This document shows positions 17,784 through 28,237 of a stretch of DNA of 64,000 bases, piece after piece; the first letter of the stretch is position 1; the number at the start of each line of letters is the position of its first letter. Both the position numbers and the translations under genes were made by a program. The stretch is from NCBI RefSeq assembly GCF_000718635.1, contig NZ_JOBF01000003.1:62001-126000 (forward strand). Reading direction: 5' to 3'. The DNA comes from Streptomyces varsoviensis (GTDB lineage: Bacteria > Actinomycetota > Actinomycetes > Streptomycetales > Streptomycetaceae). The notes under the pieces were generated by a model that saw only the letters and a list, made by a program, of their open reading frames with translations, had not been told where the DNA came from and did no database searches.

Positions 17784-17814
17784 TTTCCGATACGGGACCG
17801 TTCCGTATTGGAAA
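17784..17814. promoter_or_regulatory. TetR operator (candidate) before the exporter operon
   Basis: TTTCCGATACGG (17784-17795) and CCGTATTGGAAA (17803-17814) form an inverted repeat with 11 of 12 matches around a 7-base spacer. It ends 18 bp from the exporter start codon and overlaps the probable promoter. Its position matches control by the tetR gene in the same operon. Confidence 0.72.
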
Positions 17815-17924
17815 GACTTTACGGACGGGCGGCCCTTCCGGGGTGCGGCACGGCGTGCCAGCATGGAAGCGATCCGGAGACGCCGTAAGGGCGCTTCGAG
17901 ACGACCGACACAGGAGCCATGGCA

Positions 17925-18842
17925 ATGACGCATGCCTCGACATCCGGGCGGACCGCGCCCGGCACGCCGGCGCCCACCCCGGCGCCCACCGCCGCGAGCA
18001 GGCCCGACAGCAGCGACAAGGCGCTGTACGGGGGAAAGAGCTCCCGGCGGATCACCGTCCGCGACATCGCCGCCGCCAAGGGGCGCGGCGAGAAATGGCC
18101 CATGCTCACCGCCTACGACGCGATGACCGCCTCCGTCTTCGACCAGGCCGGCATCCCCGTGCTGCTGGTGGGCGACTCCATGGGCAACTGCCACCTCGGC
18201 TACGACTCCACCGTGCCCGTCACGATGGAGGAGATCGCCATCCTGTCCGCCGCCGTCGTACGCGGCACCAAGCGCGCCCTCGTCGTCGCCGACCTGCCCT
18301 TCGGGGCGTACCAGGAGAGCCCCACCCAGGCGCTGCGCAACGCGACGCGGCTGCTCAAGGAGGCGGGCGTACAGGCCGTGAAGCTGGAGGGCGGCGAGCG
18401 CTCCGCCCACCAGATCGAACTGCTCGTCTCGGCCGGCATACCGGTCATGGCCCACGTCGGCCTCACTCCGCAGTCCGTCAACGCCTTCGGCGGCTACCCC
18501 GTCCAGGGGCGCGGCGAGGAGGCCGCCCAGCAGCTCCTGCGCGACGCCAAGGCGGTGCAGGACGCCGGGGCCTTCGCCGTCGTCCTCGAAGTCGTCCCCG
18601 CCGAACTGGCCGCCGAGGTCACGCGCGTCCTGCACATCCCCACCGTCGGCATCGGCGCCGGCCAGGACTGCGACGCGCAGGTCCTCGTCTGGACCGACAT
18701 GGCCGGCCTGACCCCGGGCCGCGTCCCCCGCTTCGTGAAGCAGTACGCGCAGCTCCGCACCGCCCTGACCGACGCCGCCAAGTCCTTCGCGGACGACGTG
18801 GTGGGCGGCGCGTACCCGGCGCCGGAACACAGCTTCCACTGA
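17925..18842 (+). CDS. panB: 3-methyl-2-oxobutanoate hydroxymethyltransferase
   Basis: This enzyme makes ketopantoate from alpha-ketoisovalerate and methylene-tetrahydrofolate, the first step of pantothenate synthesis. After a 40-residue Ala/Pro/Thr-rich extension the conserved core has [27 protein letters not shown] (metal-binding Asp), [24 protein letters not shown] and [18 protein letters not shown]. The ATG at 17925 (305 residues) is preferred: AGGAG lies 8 bases upstream. The alternative ATG at 17919 is only 2 bases from it. The gene is monocistronic and ends at a strong terminator. Confidence 0.95.
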   Translation: MTHASTSGRTAPGTPAPTPAPTAASRPDSSDKALYGGKSSRRITVRDIAAAKGRGEKWPMLTAYDAMTASVFDQAGIPVLLVGDSMGNCHLGYDSTVPVTMEEIAILSAAVVRGTKRALVVADLPFGAYQESPTQALRNATRLLKEAGVQAVKLEGGERSAHQIELLVSAGIPVMAHVGLTPQSVNAFGGYPVQGRGEEAAQQLLRDAKAVQDAGAFAVVLEVVPAELAAEVTRVLHIPTVGIGAGQDCDAQVLVWTDMAGLTPGRVPRFVKQYAQLRTALTDAAKSFADDVVGGAYPAPEHSFH

Positions 18843-18855
18843 TTCCGCTGCCCGC

Positions 18856-18892
18856 GCCGTACCCCGCCGCCCCGCGGGCGGCGGGGTACGGC
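18856..18892 (+). terminator. Terminator of panB
   Basis: A perfect 16-bp stem, GCCGTACCCCGCCGCC (18856-18871) with its complement at 18877-18892, closes on a 5-base loop. It ends 11 bp before the next start codon. Confidence 0.88.
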
Positions 18893-18903
18893 ATGCTCCG
18901 CGC

Positions 18904-19932
18904 ATGGCTCTCCACTTGCGCGGCACCCTGCTGCCCGACGGCGTCACCAAAGATCTGTGGCTCGTCGGCGACCGTGTGACCTTCCGCCGGCCGGCGGAGG
19001 CGGCCGAGACCGTCGCGGACGGCGGCTTCCTGCTGCCCGGCCTCGTCGACGCGCACACCCACCCCGGCCTGCGGGAGGACGGCGGTTTCGACGTCGACGC
19101 GCTGGCCGCGCACCGCGCGGCCGGGGTGGCGGTACTGCGCTGCCCCGGCCTCGACGGGCCCGTGCCGGACGCGGTGCGCGCGTCGCCCCAGATGCCGCGG
19201 ATCATCGCGGCCGGGGCGTGGCTGGCGTGGTCCGGACTGTCCGAGCACGCGGACTTCCACACCGTCGTGGACGACCTCGTCGGCGCGGCGGTGCGGGAGG
19301 TACGGGCGAGCGACGGCTGGTGCAAGGTCATGGCCGACTGGGACTTCACGGCCGCGCCCGTACCGCTGGACCTGCTGCGCGCCACGACGGAGGCCGTGCA
19401 CGCGGAGGGCGGGCGGATCGCCGCCCACTGCCAGTCCGCGGCGGGCTCCCTGAACGCGGCCCGCGCGGGCGTCGACTCCATCGAACACGGCATGGCGCTG
19501 CCGGCCGAGGCGATCCCCCTGATGGCCGCGCACGGCACGGCGTACGTCCCCACGCTGACCGCCTTCGGCAAGAGCGCCCCATGGCGGGCCCGACGCGGCC
19601 TCGACCGGGACCTCCTCTGGCAGGAGGGCCACCGCACCATGCTCACCCGCGCCCGCGAGGCGTACGAGGCCGGCGTCACCGTCCTGGCCGGCACCGACTC
19701 GCTGCCGCACGGCGACATCGTCCGCGAGATCGAATGGCTCATCGAAGCGGGCCTCCCCACCGACGCCGCCCTCGCCGCGGCGAGCTGGCGCGCCAGGGCC
19801 TGGCTGGGGCTTCCCGGCCTGACCGAGGGCGGCCTCGCGGACGTCACCGCCTACGCCACCGACCCCCGCCACGACCCCACCGCGCTGCGCAACCCCACCC
19901 GAATCATCCTGCGCGGCCACATCACGCACTGA
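18904..19932 (+). CDS. Amidohydrolase family protein
   Basis: This 342-residue cytoplasmic protein has the amidohydrolase metal-site series. GLVDAHTHPG gives the first two His, AAHCQSA and IEHGMALP further His, and AGTDSLPHGD the catalytic Asp. It resembles the imidazolonepropionase/prolidase-like branch, whose substrates are cyclic amides or small dipeptide-like compounds; the actual substrate is unknown. The ATG at 18904 lies just behind the panB terminator and has no clear ribosome binding site, so a leaderless start is possible. Confidence 0.85.
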   Translation: MALHLRGTLLPDGVTKDLWLVGDRVTFRRPAEAAETVADGGFLLPGLVDAHTHPGLREDGGFDVDALAAHRAAGVAVLRCPGLDGPVPDAVRASPQMPRIIAAGAWLAWSGLSEHADFHTVVDDLVGAAVREVRASDGWCKVMADWDFTAAPVPLDLLRATTEAVHAEGGRIAAHCQSAAGSLNAARAGVDSIEHGMALPAEAIPLMAAHGTAYVPTLTAFGKSAPWRARRGLDRDLLWQEGHRTMLTRAREAYEAGVTVLAGTDSLPHGDIVREIEWLIEAGLPTDAALAAASWRARAWLGLPGLTEGGLADVTAYATDPRHDPTALRNPTRIILRGHITH

Positions 19933-20726
19933 CGCCAGGCCCCCTCGCCGGGGAGGCACCACACGCCATGGCGGGCGGCCCGCACGATGACCTGCGCCGA
20001 CGCAGGGCGGGCGGCTCGTACGACCCCAGCGGGCGCCGCTCGGCGGGGCAGGGGCGGGCGCACCCGGCCCCCCAGCACCCCGCTGGGCAGACACCACGTG
20101 CCCGGCGGGCGGCCCGCACGATGACATCCGCCGACGCCGGGCGGCGCCCGGCTCCGAAGGGGCCTTGCAGGGCCAGGGGCGGGCGCGCCCTGCGCCCAAG
20201 CACCCCTCCCCGCCTGCCCTACCCCGGCCATACCCGTGGCCGGCCGCCCCCTGGTGGCCCCTCGGCGGGCGGCCGCCGGGGCACCGCCCGGGTGGGGCAG
20301 GGGTCGCCCGCACCCGCGGCCGGACAGGCACCACGTGCCCCGGCGGGCGGCTCGTACGCCTCGTCGGGTGGGCGCAGCGCGGGTGGAATCCGGGTGGGGT
20401 GCGGTCCGCGCCCTTGCCTCCCTGCGCCCGGGCGGGGGGCGGTCGCGCGTAGCAGAACCGACGCAGCCGGTGCTCCGGTCCCTGCGCGGGCCACGGCCGC
20501 CAGCGGGCCGGGGCCGGGCCCCGCTCCGCGGCGGAACGTCGGGGCGGCCGACGGCGGGGGGCCGGGCGGGGTGCGAAACGCGCTCGCCGCCCGTAGGCGC
20601 GGGCGACAGCCGCCGAGGCGCCGGCGCGCGGAGGGCGGGGGCGCGTGTCGCCGGGCCGTCGGTGCCGGGTGGCGCGTGTCGGTGGTCTGTCGGTGGGTTG
20701 TCGACGGGGGCTGGGACCTTGTGGGC
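19933..20726. repeat. 794-bp repeat-rich spacer with degenerate CACCACGTGCCC units
   Basis: No gene is supported here. A unit of roughly 40 bp, CACCACGTGCCCGGCGGGCG followed by GCCCGCACGATGAC, recurs near 19955, 20087 and 20326 with changes. GGGCGGCTCGTACG-type words recur near 20009 and 20346. GGGCGGGCGCACC- and CAGGGGCGGGCG-type words recur between them. The region is highly GC-skewed and probably built from duplicated dispersed elements. The promoter of the ABC exporter must lie near its right end. Confidence 0.55.
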
Positions 20727-21788
<1,062 letters not shown>

Positions 21789-21843
21789 GCACCCGCCACG
21801 ACGCCCCACTCCACCGCAGCACCCACCGAAGCGAGGTACGCGC

Positions 21844-22674
21844 ATGAGCGCCGCCACCCTGACCGCGCCCGCGCGGCCCACGAACGACGGCGAGGGCCGC
21901 ATCGGCCTGCGCGCCAACCTGCGGCACATCGGGGCGCTCGCCCGCCGCAACCTGCTCCAGATCAAGCAGGACCCGGAGTCGATGTTCGACGTCCTGCTGA
22001 TGCCGATCATCTTCACGCTGCTGTTCACGTACGTCTTCGGCGGCGCGATCTCCGGCAAGGGGAACCAGGAGGCGTACGTCAGCTACCTCATCCCCGGCCT
22101 CATGGCGATGAACGGCATGAACATCGCCATGGCGGTGGGCACCGGCGTCAACGAGGACTTCCGCAAGGGGGTGATGGACCGGTTCCGCACCATGCCGATA
22201 GCCCGGTCCTCCGTCCTCATCGCGAAGATCGTCGTGGAGATCGGGCGGATGGTGGTCGCCACGGTCATCCTGCTGATCATGGGCTTCCTGCTGGGCATGT
22301 CCATCGACGGGTCCGTGCTCCACGTGCTCGGCGCGGTGCTGCTCTCCCTGGCCTTCGGCGCCTCGCTGATGTGGATCTTCATCCTGCTGGGCCTGGCGAT
22401 GAAGACCCCGCAGGCCGTGCAGGGTCTCGCGATGATCGTGATCATGCCGCTCCAGTTCGGCAGCTCGATCTTCACGCCGACCTCGTCGATGCCGGGCTGG
22501 CTGGAGGGGTTCACCAAGGTCAACCCGCTGTCCAACCTCGCGGACGCCTCGCGCAACCTGTTCGGCGGGCACGGGGCGGTCGCCCAGCCGGTCCTGATCA
22601 CTCTCGCCTGGGCGGTCGCCATCACGGTCGTGACCGCGCCGCTGGCCGTACGCAAGTTCCGCAGCAAGACCTGA
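21844..22674 (+). CDS. ABC-2 type permease, DrrB type
   Basis: This 276-residue membrane protein has six predicted helices. After a cytosolic head, NLLQIKQDPESMFDVLLMPI opens the ABC-2 domain, and FRTMPIARSS marks the coupling region. It is the membrane half of the exporter with the DrrA-type protein just upstream. The ATG at 21844 has GAGG 8 bases upstream; an in-frame upstream extension is unlikely. The gene converges on the large AfsR-like regulator, with a small 8-bp-stem hairpin between them. Confidence 0.9.
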   Translation: MSAATLTAPARPTNDGEGRIGLRANLRHIGALARRNLLQIKQDPESMFDVLLMPIIFTLLFTYVFGGAISGKGNQEAYVSYLIPGLMAMNGMNIAMAVGTGVNEDFRKGVMDRFRTMPIARSSVLIAKIVVEIGRMVVATVILLIMGFLLGMSIDGSVLHVLGAVLLSLAFGASLMWIFILLGLAMKTPQAVQGLAMIVIMPLQFGSSIFTPTSSMPGWLEGFTKVNPLSNLADASRNLFGGHGAVAQPVLITLAWAVAITVVTAPLAVRKFRSKT

Positions 22675-22677
22675 GCG

Positions 22678-22696
22678 CCGGGCCGTACCGGCCCGG
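22678..22696. terminator. Weak hairpin between convergent genes
   Basis: CCGGGCCG (22678-22685) pairs with CGGCCCGG (22689-22696) around TAC, immediately after the permease stop codon. It is short and may act in both directions. Confidence 0.4.
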
Positions 22697-22726
22697 GCGG
22701 GCCCGGGCGGGCTCGGGCGGCCACCC

Positions 22727-25700
22727 TCACACCAGGGCGGCGGCCTCCTCCAAGGAGAGGGCGCCGCCCTCGGCGTACGCGCGCTCGTACGCCGGTCCGC
22801 TCAGCACGGCACGGGCCGTCGCCTCGGCGGCCGCGCGCGCCTCCCGCTCCTCCGAACGGGCGTGCCCGGGCGGGCGCAGCGCGTCGTGCGCGCCCAGCAG
22901 CCGGGCCGCGCACAGCGCCTCCGCCTCCCGGTCGCGGCCCAGCAGGGCGTGCGCCTGGGCGCCCGTCAGGATCTGCGTCAACGGCAGGTGCGGCGCGATG
23001 AGCCGCCCCAGCGGGGTGCGCGTCTTCGCGAGCGCCTGGCGCAGCTTCGCCAGCGCGGCCCCGGGCCGGCCCTCCAGCACCTCCAGCCAGCCGTACAGCC
23101 CCACGACCATGCCCTGGAACACATGGATCGTATGGTCCTCGAAGTCCTGGTACAGCCTGTCGAACTCGGTCCGCGCCTCGTCCGTACGGCCCGCGCGGGC
23201 GATCCGCACCGCGAGCTGGAGCCGCGCGAACGCGCCGACGTCGCGGTTGGCCCCCTTCCAGGACGTGAGCGTCTCGCGGAGCAGCCGCTCCCCCTCCTCC
23301 GTGCTGATCGCCCCGGACTCCATGAGGACCTCGGCCAGCCGGGCCCGGAGCAGCGGCACCTGGCCGTGCGCGCCCAGCTCCTCGTACCGCTCGACCGCCT
23401 TGCGGTAGTCGTCGGCGGCGAGCGCGAACTCGCCGCGCTGCTCGCGCGCCTCGGCCCGGCCGGCCAGCGCCTCCGACACCCCCCAGCCGTCGCCGAGCCG
23501 CAGGAAGATCTCCAGGCTCTCGTCGGCGTCGCGGGTGGCCTGCGCGGCCCCGTCCCCCTGGTCGTTGAGGAACTTCGAGCGCATCTGGAGGGCGTGGGCC
23601 AGCTCCCACTCGTAGCCGAACTCCCGGCAGCTCTCCACGGTGGCGTGGATGACGTCCTTCAGCCGCGGCATGTCGCCGTCGGAGGTGAGCAGCACCGCGA
23701 AGATCCAGGAGAAGCCCGGCACCCGGCAGGTCTGCGGCAGGCCGGGCCGGTAGGCGGCGGTGATCCCGCTCATCTGCGCCCGCGTCTCGGCCGACGCGGA
23801 CGGGTCGATGTTGCTCTCCATGCTGGAGAGCACGACGAGGCGGACCTCGCGCCGGGCCTCCTGCAACTGCTCCGCATCCATGGGCGGCGGGGCGTCGATG
23901 CAGCGCGCGTGCAGCGGCGGGGCCGGGGTGACGGGCGCCGCGAAGGGGTCCGGGCCCAGCTCCGCGGCGGCCTGCCCCCAGGTGCAGGCGTCCACCCGGT
24001 GGTCGCGCAACTGCCAGAACCAGCTCAGGGAGAGCACCAGGCAGAGCGCCTCCTGCTCGTCGCCCGCGGCCACGGCCCGGCGCAGCGCGGTGCGCATGTT
24101 GTCGTGCTCCAGCTCCAGCCGCTCCAGCCAGCCGCGCTGCGCGGGCCCGCGCAGCAACGGGTCGGCGGTACGGGCCAGTTCGCGGTACGCGACCAGGTGG
24201 CGGCGTTCCACGGCGGCGCGCTCCCCCGCCTCGTCGAGCCGTTCGGCGGCGTACTCGCCGACGGTCTCCAGCAGCCGGTAGCGCATCTCGCCGCCGGCGT
24301 CGGCCGAGGGGGTGGCGGCGACGACGAGCGATTTGTCGACGAGGGAGCCGAGGAGGGCGGCGACATCGCGGGTGGCGACGCCGGCGCGCCCGCCCGTACG
24401 CGCGCCGGAGCCGGTACGTTCACCACCGCCCGTACGCCCGTGAGCACCCGTACGCCCGTCGGCGCCCGTACCCTGGCCCCCGCCCGTACCGCCGCCCGCA
24501 CCCTCCTCGCCGTCCGCGCACACCGCCTCGGCCTCGTCCAGGCCGCAGCCGCCCGCGAAGACCGAGAGTCTGCGCAGCACGGCGCGCTCGGGCCCGTCCA
24601 GCAGGTCCCAGGACCAGTCGACGACGGCGCGCAGGGTCTGCTGGCGCGGCAGTACGGTCCGGCTGCCGCTGGTCAGAAGCCGGAACCGGTCGTCGAGGCG
24701 GTCGGCGAGGCCGCGCGGGGTGAGCATCCGCAGCCGGGCGGCGGCCAGTTCGATGGCGAGCGGCAGGCCGTCGAGGCGGCGGCAGATCTCGGCGCACGCC
24801 TCGGGGTCGTCGTCGGTGGAGAAGCCGGGGCGGGCCGCCGCGCCCCGGTCGGCGAGCAGCCGCAGCGCGACGGGGTCGGGCAGGGGTTCCACGGGCCGCA
24901 CCAACTCGCCCGGCACGGCGAGCGGTTCGCGGCTGGTGGCGAGGACGGAGACGTCGGGGCAGCTCGCGAGCAGGGTCTCGGCGACGCCGGCGGCGGCGTC
25001 GATGACGTGCTCGCAGTTGTCGAGCAGGAGCAGCATCCGGCGCGGGGCGCAGTGCTCGGCGAGGCGGGTGAGGGGGTCGAGGGCGCTCGGGTCGGAGGCG
25101 CGCAGCCCCTCGGTGGCGGCGGTGCGCACCAGGGTCTCGCGCGCGCCGAGCGCGGTGAGCACGGCCTCGGGGACGGTGGCGCCATCATCGAGGGGTGCGA
25201 GTTCGGCGACCCATACGCCGTCCGGCCAGGTCGCCTTGAGGGAGTCGGCGGCCTCTTGCGAGAGCCGGGTCTTGCCGGCGCCGCCGGGCCCGAGGAGGGT
25301 GACGAGGCGGTGCGCGCCCAGGTCCGTACGGATGGTGTCGAGGTCGCTCTCGCGGCCGACGAAGGAGGTGCGGCGGGCGCGGAGGTTGCCGGCCGCCGGG
25401 GCGGGGGCCGGGCGGCGGGGCGGCTCGGGGGCGCCGGCCGGTTCGAGCAGTTCGGCGTGTACGGCCCGGAGTTCGCCTCCGGGGTCGACGCCGAGGCGGT
25501 CGGCGAGGCCCGTGCGCAGCTCCTCGTAGGCGGTGAGCGCCTCGGCGGTGCGCCCGGCGGCGTGCAGGGCGCGCAGCCGCAGCGCGTGCAGCGGCTCGTC
25601 GAGGGGGTGCTCGGCGCACAGCTCCACGAGCGCGGGCAGGGCCGCTTCGGCGCGGCCGAGGGCGAGGTCGGCGGCGAGCCGGGCGCGGCGGGCGTCGAGG

Positions 25701-26158
25701 CGCCGCGCGTCGCAGCGGGCGGCGGCGGCTCCCGGGTCGGGCAGGTCGGCGAGGGCCGGGCCGCGCCAGAGCCGGAGGGCGTCGTCGAGGAGGACGGCGG
25801 CCTTGTGCGGGTCGCCGTCGGCGAGCGCGCGGGCGCCCTCGTCCGCGAGCCGCTCGAAGCGGTACAGGTCGATGTCGTCGGCGGCGGCGCGGAGCCGGTA
25901 GCCGCCGCCGTCGGCGGATTCCACGGCGTCGTGGCCGAGGGCGCGGCGCAGCCGCCCGACGAGCGCCTGCAGCGCGCCGGGGGCGTCGGCGGGCGGTTCG
26001 GCCTCCCAGATCTCGTCGATGAGCGCTTCGGCGGCGCGGGCCCGCCCGGGGCGCAGGGCGAGCGCGGCGAGCAGCGAGCGCAGCCGCGCGCCGCCGAGGG
26101 CGACGGCCGTGCCGTCGTCGCGGAGGGCCTGGGTGGTGCCGAGGATGCCGTAGCGCAC
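22727..26158 (-). CDS. AfsR/SARP-like regulator with BTAD, NB-ARC and TPR regions
   Basis: This 1143-residue protein begins with a winged-helix DNA-binding domain (about 1-90, LGGARLRSLLAALALRPGR), then a bacterial transcriptional activation domain (about 95-245). An NB-ARC/STAND ATPase follows with Walker A GPGGAGKT (Lys296) and LLLLDNCEH as Walker B. The C-terminal half is helical repeats of TPR type. An Ala/Gly/Thr/Arg repeat linker lies near residues 545-600. The architecture matches AfsR-like regulators that activate antibiotic or morphological genes. The GTG at 26158 is chosen because AAGGAG lies about 9 bases upstream; the longer open frame has no conserved domain. It may control the convergent DrrAB exporter, but no AfsR box was identified. 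Confidence 0.9.
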   Translation of the reverse strand: MRYGILGTTQALRDDGTAVALGGARLRSLLAALALRPGRARAAEALIDEIWEAEPPADAPGALQALVGRLRRALGHDAVESADGGGYRLRAAADDIDLYRFERLADEGARALADGDPHKAAVLLDDALRLWRGPALADLPDPGAAAARCDARRLDARRARLAADLALGRAEAALPALVELCAEHPLDEPLHALRLRALHAAGRTAEALTAYEELRTGLADRLGVDPGGELRAVHAELLEPAGAPEPPRRPAPAPAAGNLRARRTSFVGRESDLDTIRTDLGAHRLVTLLGPGGAGKTRLSQEAADSLKATWPDGVWVAELAPLDDGATVPEAVLTALGARETLVRTAATEGLRASDPSALDPLTRLAEHCAPRRMLLLLDNCEHVIDAAAGVAETLLASCPDVSVLATSREPLAVPGELVRPVEPLPDPVALRLLADRGAAARPGFSTDDDPEACAEICRRLDGLPLAIELAAARLRMLTPRGLADRLDDRFRLLTSGSRTVLPRQQTLRAVVDWSWDLLDGPERAVLRRLSVFAGGCGLDEAEAVCADGEEGAGGGTGGGQGTGADGRTGAHGRTGGGERTGSGARTGGRAGVATRDVAALLGSLVDKSLVVAATPSADAGGEMRYRLLETVGEYAAERLDEAGERAAVERRHLVAYRELARTADPLLRGPAQRGWLERLELEHDNMRTALRRAVAAGDEQEALCLVLSLSWFWQLRDHRVDACTWGQAAAELGPDPFAAPVTPAPPLHARCIDAPPPMDAEQLQEARREVRLVVLSSMESNIDPSASAETRAQMSGITAAYRPGLPQTCRVPGFSWIFAVLLTSDGDMPRLKDVIHATVESCREFGYEWELAHALQMRSKFLNDQGDGAAQATRDADESLEIFLRLGDGWGVSEALAGRAEAREQRGEFALAADDYRKAVERYEELGAHGQVPLLRARLAEVLMESGAISTEEGERLLRETLTSWKGANRDVGAFARLQLAVRIARAGRTDEARTEFDRLYQDFEDHTIHVFQGMVVGLYGWLEVLEGRPGAALAKLRQALAKTRTPLGRLIAPHLPLTQILTGAQAHALLGRDREAEALCAARLLGAHDALRPPGHARSEEREARAAAEATARAVLSGPAYERAYAEGGALSLEEAAALV

Positions 26159-26429
26159 CGCCCCATTCTCCTTCACCCGTCCCCCCTCACCAATCAGCGC
26201 CCTCCACCTCCACCAGCACCCCACTCTCGTCCCTGCGGTACCGGGCGCCGCGCTGCTGCCGTGCCCGCACCCCGCTGCGTGGGGCGCGGTGAGCTCCGGC
26301 CCCAGTCTCGCCCGGTCGCGGTGGAACTCGGGAGGTTGCGCGGGGCGTTTTTCGGGGTGGTGGCGGGTACGGTCGTACGCCGGCACTTCCGGGGCCCCGG
26401 GGGGCCCAGCGACTCCAGGAGCACCACCT

Positions 26430-27248
26430 ATGGCAAGCACGGCGGCCCGCGGCGACCGGCGGGTGAGTTCTGTCTTTCTCGCGCTCGTCGCGATCATGGC
26501 GGTGTCCGGGTGGGCGGTGTGGACGGGCTTCTCGAAGGTGCCCGGGATCGCGGTGTTCCTGTTCGTGGTGTCGGGGTGGATCGTGTCGCTGTGCCTGCAC
26601 GAGTACGCGCACGCGCGGACCGCGCTGCACAGCGGGGACATCTCCATCGGCGCGAAGGGCTATCTGACCCTGAATCCGCTGAAGTACACGCACGCGCTGC
26701 TGTCCATCGTGCTGCCGGTCGTGTTCGTGATCCTGGGCGGCATCGGGCTGCCCGGCGGGGCGGTCTTCATCGAGCGGCACCGCGTCCGGGGGCGCTGGCG
26801 GCACAGTCTGATCTCGGCGGCGGGGCCGCTGACGAACGTGCTGTTCGCGGCGGTGTGCACGGCGCCGTTCTGGCTGCACGCGCTGGACGGGGTGCCGGAC
26901 CACTTCCGGTACGCGCTCGCGTTCCTGGCGCTGCTCCAGGTGACGGCGGCGATCTTGAACTTCCTGCCCGTCCCGGGGCTCGACGGCTACGGCGTGATCG
27001 AGCCGTGGCTGTCGTACAAGGTGCGGCGCCAGGTGGAGCCGCTGGCGCAGTTCGGGATGCTCGCCGTCTTCATCATCCTGTGGATCCCGGAGGTGAACGT
27101 CGTGTTCTTCGACGCGATCCACGCGCTCCTGCGGGCTCTGGGCGTGACCGAGTGGGACACCTACTGGGGCCGCGCGCTGTTCCAGTTCTGGAAGGGCACG
27201 CCGGACATCCCGCCGCTGTCCGAGGCCCCGTACACGATCTTCGACTGA
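26430..27248 (+). CDS. Site-2 protease family (M50) zinc metallopeptidase
   Basis: This 272-residue membrane protein has the intramembrane zinc site HEYAH (His57, Glu58, His61) and the third ligand in [10 protein letters not shown] (Asp185). SAAGPLTNV, a conserved loop, lies between. About six hydrophobic segments are predicted. No PDZ or CBS domain is attached, so it belongs to the short rhomboid-sized S2P homologues. Substrates of this group, anti-sigma factors or peptides, are not known. The ATG at 26430 follows AGGAG by 8 bases. It is divergent from the AfsR-like gene across 271 bp that hold both promoters. Confidence 0.9.
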   Translation: MASTAARGDRRVSSVFLALVAIMAVSGWAVWTGFSKVPGIAVFLFVVSGWIVSLCLHEYAHARTALHSGDISIGAKGYLTLNPLKYTHALLSIVLPVVFVILGGIGLPGGAVFIERHRVRGRWRHSLISAAGPLTNVLFAAVCTAPFWLHALDGVPDHFRYALAFLALLQVTAAILNFLPVPGLDGYGVIEPWLSYKVRRQVEPLAQFGMLAVFIILWIPEVNVVFFDAIHALLRALGVTEWDTYWGRALFQFWKGTPDIPPLSEAPYTIFD

Positions 27249-27279
27249 CGTGCCGGCGGGCCGGCGCCCGCGCCCGTCG

Positions 27280-27480
27280 TCAGCCGGCCGCGGTCTGCCG
27301 CCGCTCCTCCGCCGCGCGGTCGTTCTTCTGCTTGCGCACGTAGTACCAGGCCATGTTGGAGGAGACGCCCGCCAGCAGGACCCAGACGATCCCGACCCAG
27401 CTCCCGCTCACGAAGGAGACGACGGCCGCGACGACCGAGAGTACGCACACGGCGATGGCATAGAGGGCGAGGCGGGGCAT
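27280..27480 (-). CDS. Small two-helix membrane protein
   Basis: This 66-residue protein has two hydrophobic segments (about residues 4-22 and 28-46) followed by [18 protein letters not shown], a basic and acidic tail. The ATG at 27480 has AGGAG 9 bases upstream. No function is known. It converges on the site-2 protease gene, and its 5' side faces the palindromic operators of the next gene. Confidence 0.65.
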   Translation of the reverse strand: MPRLALYAIAVCVLSVVAAVVSFVSGSWVGIVWVLLAGVSSNMAWYYVRKQKNDRAAEERRQTAAG

Positions 27481-27624
27481 GGCGGTCGGCTCCTGTCCGG
27501 GGTGCGATGTTTCCCTGCCAGTGTCCCCCATGCCCGGTACGGGCCCGCCGCGGCCTGGGTCCGGCGTCTCCGGCCGGTCCGCGGCGGCACCCGCGCACCG
27601 CCCGGCACCAGGCCCCCCTTGCGG

Positions 27625-27674
27625 GAGAACGTTCATTCTCCTAGGCTGGCCAGCGCCGGAGAACGTACGTTCTC
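27625..27674. promoter_or_regulatory. Two palindromic operators, GAGAACGTACGTTCTC type
   Basis: The perfect 16-bp palindrome GAGAACGTACGTTCTC lies at 27659-27674. A related imperfect copy, GAGAACGTTCATTCTC, lies at 27625-27640, 34 bp away. Both precede the SnoaL-like gene at 27718. The sequence suits a TetR-type repressor, but no regulator gene is adjacent, so a distant protein must bind it. Confidence 0.72.
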
Positions 27675-27717
27675 AGCATCCCAGTACGCACCCCCGTACC
27701 CAGCGAAGGGATCGACC

Positions 27718-28143
27718 ATGAGCGCGAGCGAGACCAGGCCGCCGCTGCCGCCGTTCACCGCGGAGAGCGCCGAGCGGAAGGTGCGCGCCGCCGAGGACGC
27801 GTGGAACAGCCGGGACCCGGAGCGGGTCGCCCTCGGCTACGCCGAGGAGTCCGAGTGGCGCAACCGCGACACCTTCCTGACCGGCCGCGCGGAGATCGTC
27901 GCGTTCCTGCGCGCCAAGTGGGAGCGCGAGCTGGACTACCGGCTCCGCAAGGAGCTGTGGGCCTACACCGACGACCGCATCGCCGTCCGCTTCGAGTACG
28001 AGTGGCACGACGCGGCGGGCCAGTGGTTCCGCAGCTACGGCAACGAGAACTGGGAGTTCGACGAGCGCGGCCTGATGCGCCGCCGCTACGCCTCGATCAA
28101 CGACCTCCCCATCGCCGAGGACGAGCGCCGCATCGCGCTCTGA
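27718..28143 (+). CDS. SnoaL/NTF2-like protein, DUF1348 family
   Basis: This 141-residue single-domain protein has the DUF1348 signature [13 protein letters not shown]...[17 protein letters not shown] and the C-terminal [17 protein letters not shown]. The fold is an NTF2-like cone with an internal pocket; members are thought to bind or isomerise small hydrophobic molecules, but none of this subgroup is well characterised. The ATG at 27718 is 43 bp from a perfect palindromic operator, so it is tightly regulated. The gene stands alone. Just after the stop, 11-12 bp of the terminal coding sequence (CGCATCGCGCTCTGAGC versus CGCGTCGCGCTCTGAGC) is repeated, a small duplication around 28128-28164. 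Confidence 0.87.
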   Translation: MSASETRPPLPPFTAESAERKVRAAEDAWNSRDPERVALGYAEESEWRNRDTFLTGRAEIVAFLRAKWERELDYRLRKELWAYTDDRIAVRFEYEWHDAAGQWFRSYGNENWEFDERGLMRRRYASINDLPIAEDERRIAL

Positions 28144-28237
28144 GCAGCGCCGCGTCGCGCTCTGAGCCCCCGGCAGGAAGGGGAGCGGCGCGCGCGGGCG
28201 GCCCCACGCCCGTACGCGCGCCACCTGCCCGTACCCG

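Noticed and set aside
13498..17928. Long plus-strand open frames (13498-15399 and 16282-17928)
   Set aside because: They lie exactly antisense to the MFS, EEP, TetR and MFS genes, have no sensible start site and translate to Glu/Gly/Arg-rich low-complexity sequence.
22862..27343. Very long open frame on the plus strand opposite the AfsR-like gene
   Set aside because: It is the antisense shadow of a high-GC gene: composition is Gly/Arg/Ala/Val-rich, there is no domain, and it also overlaps the site-2 protease gene in another frame.
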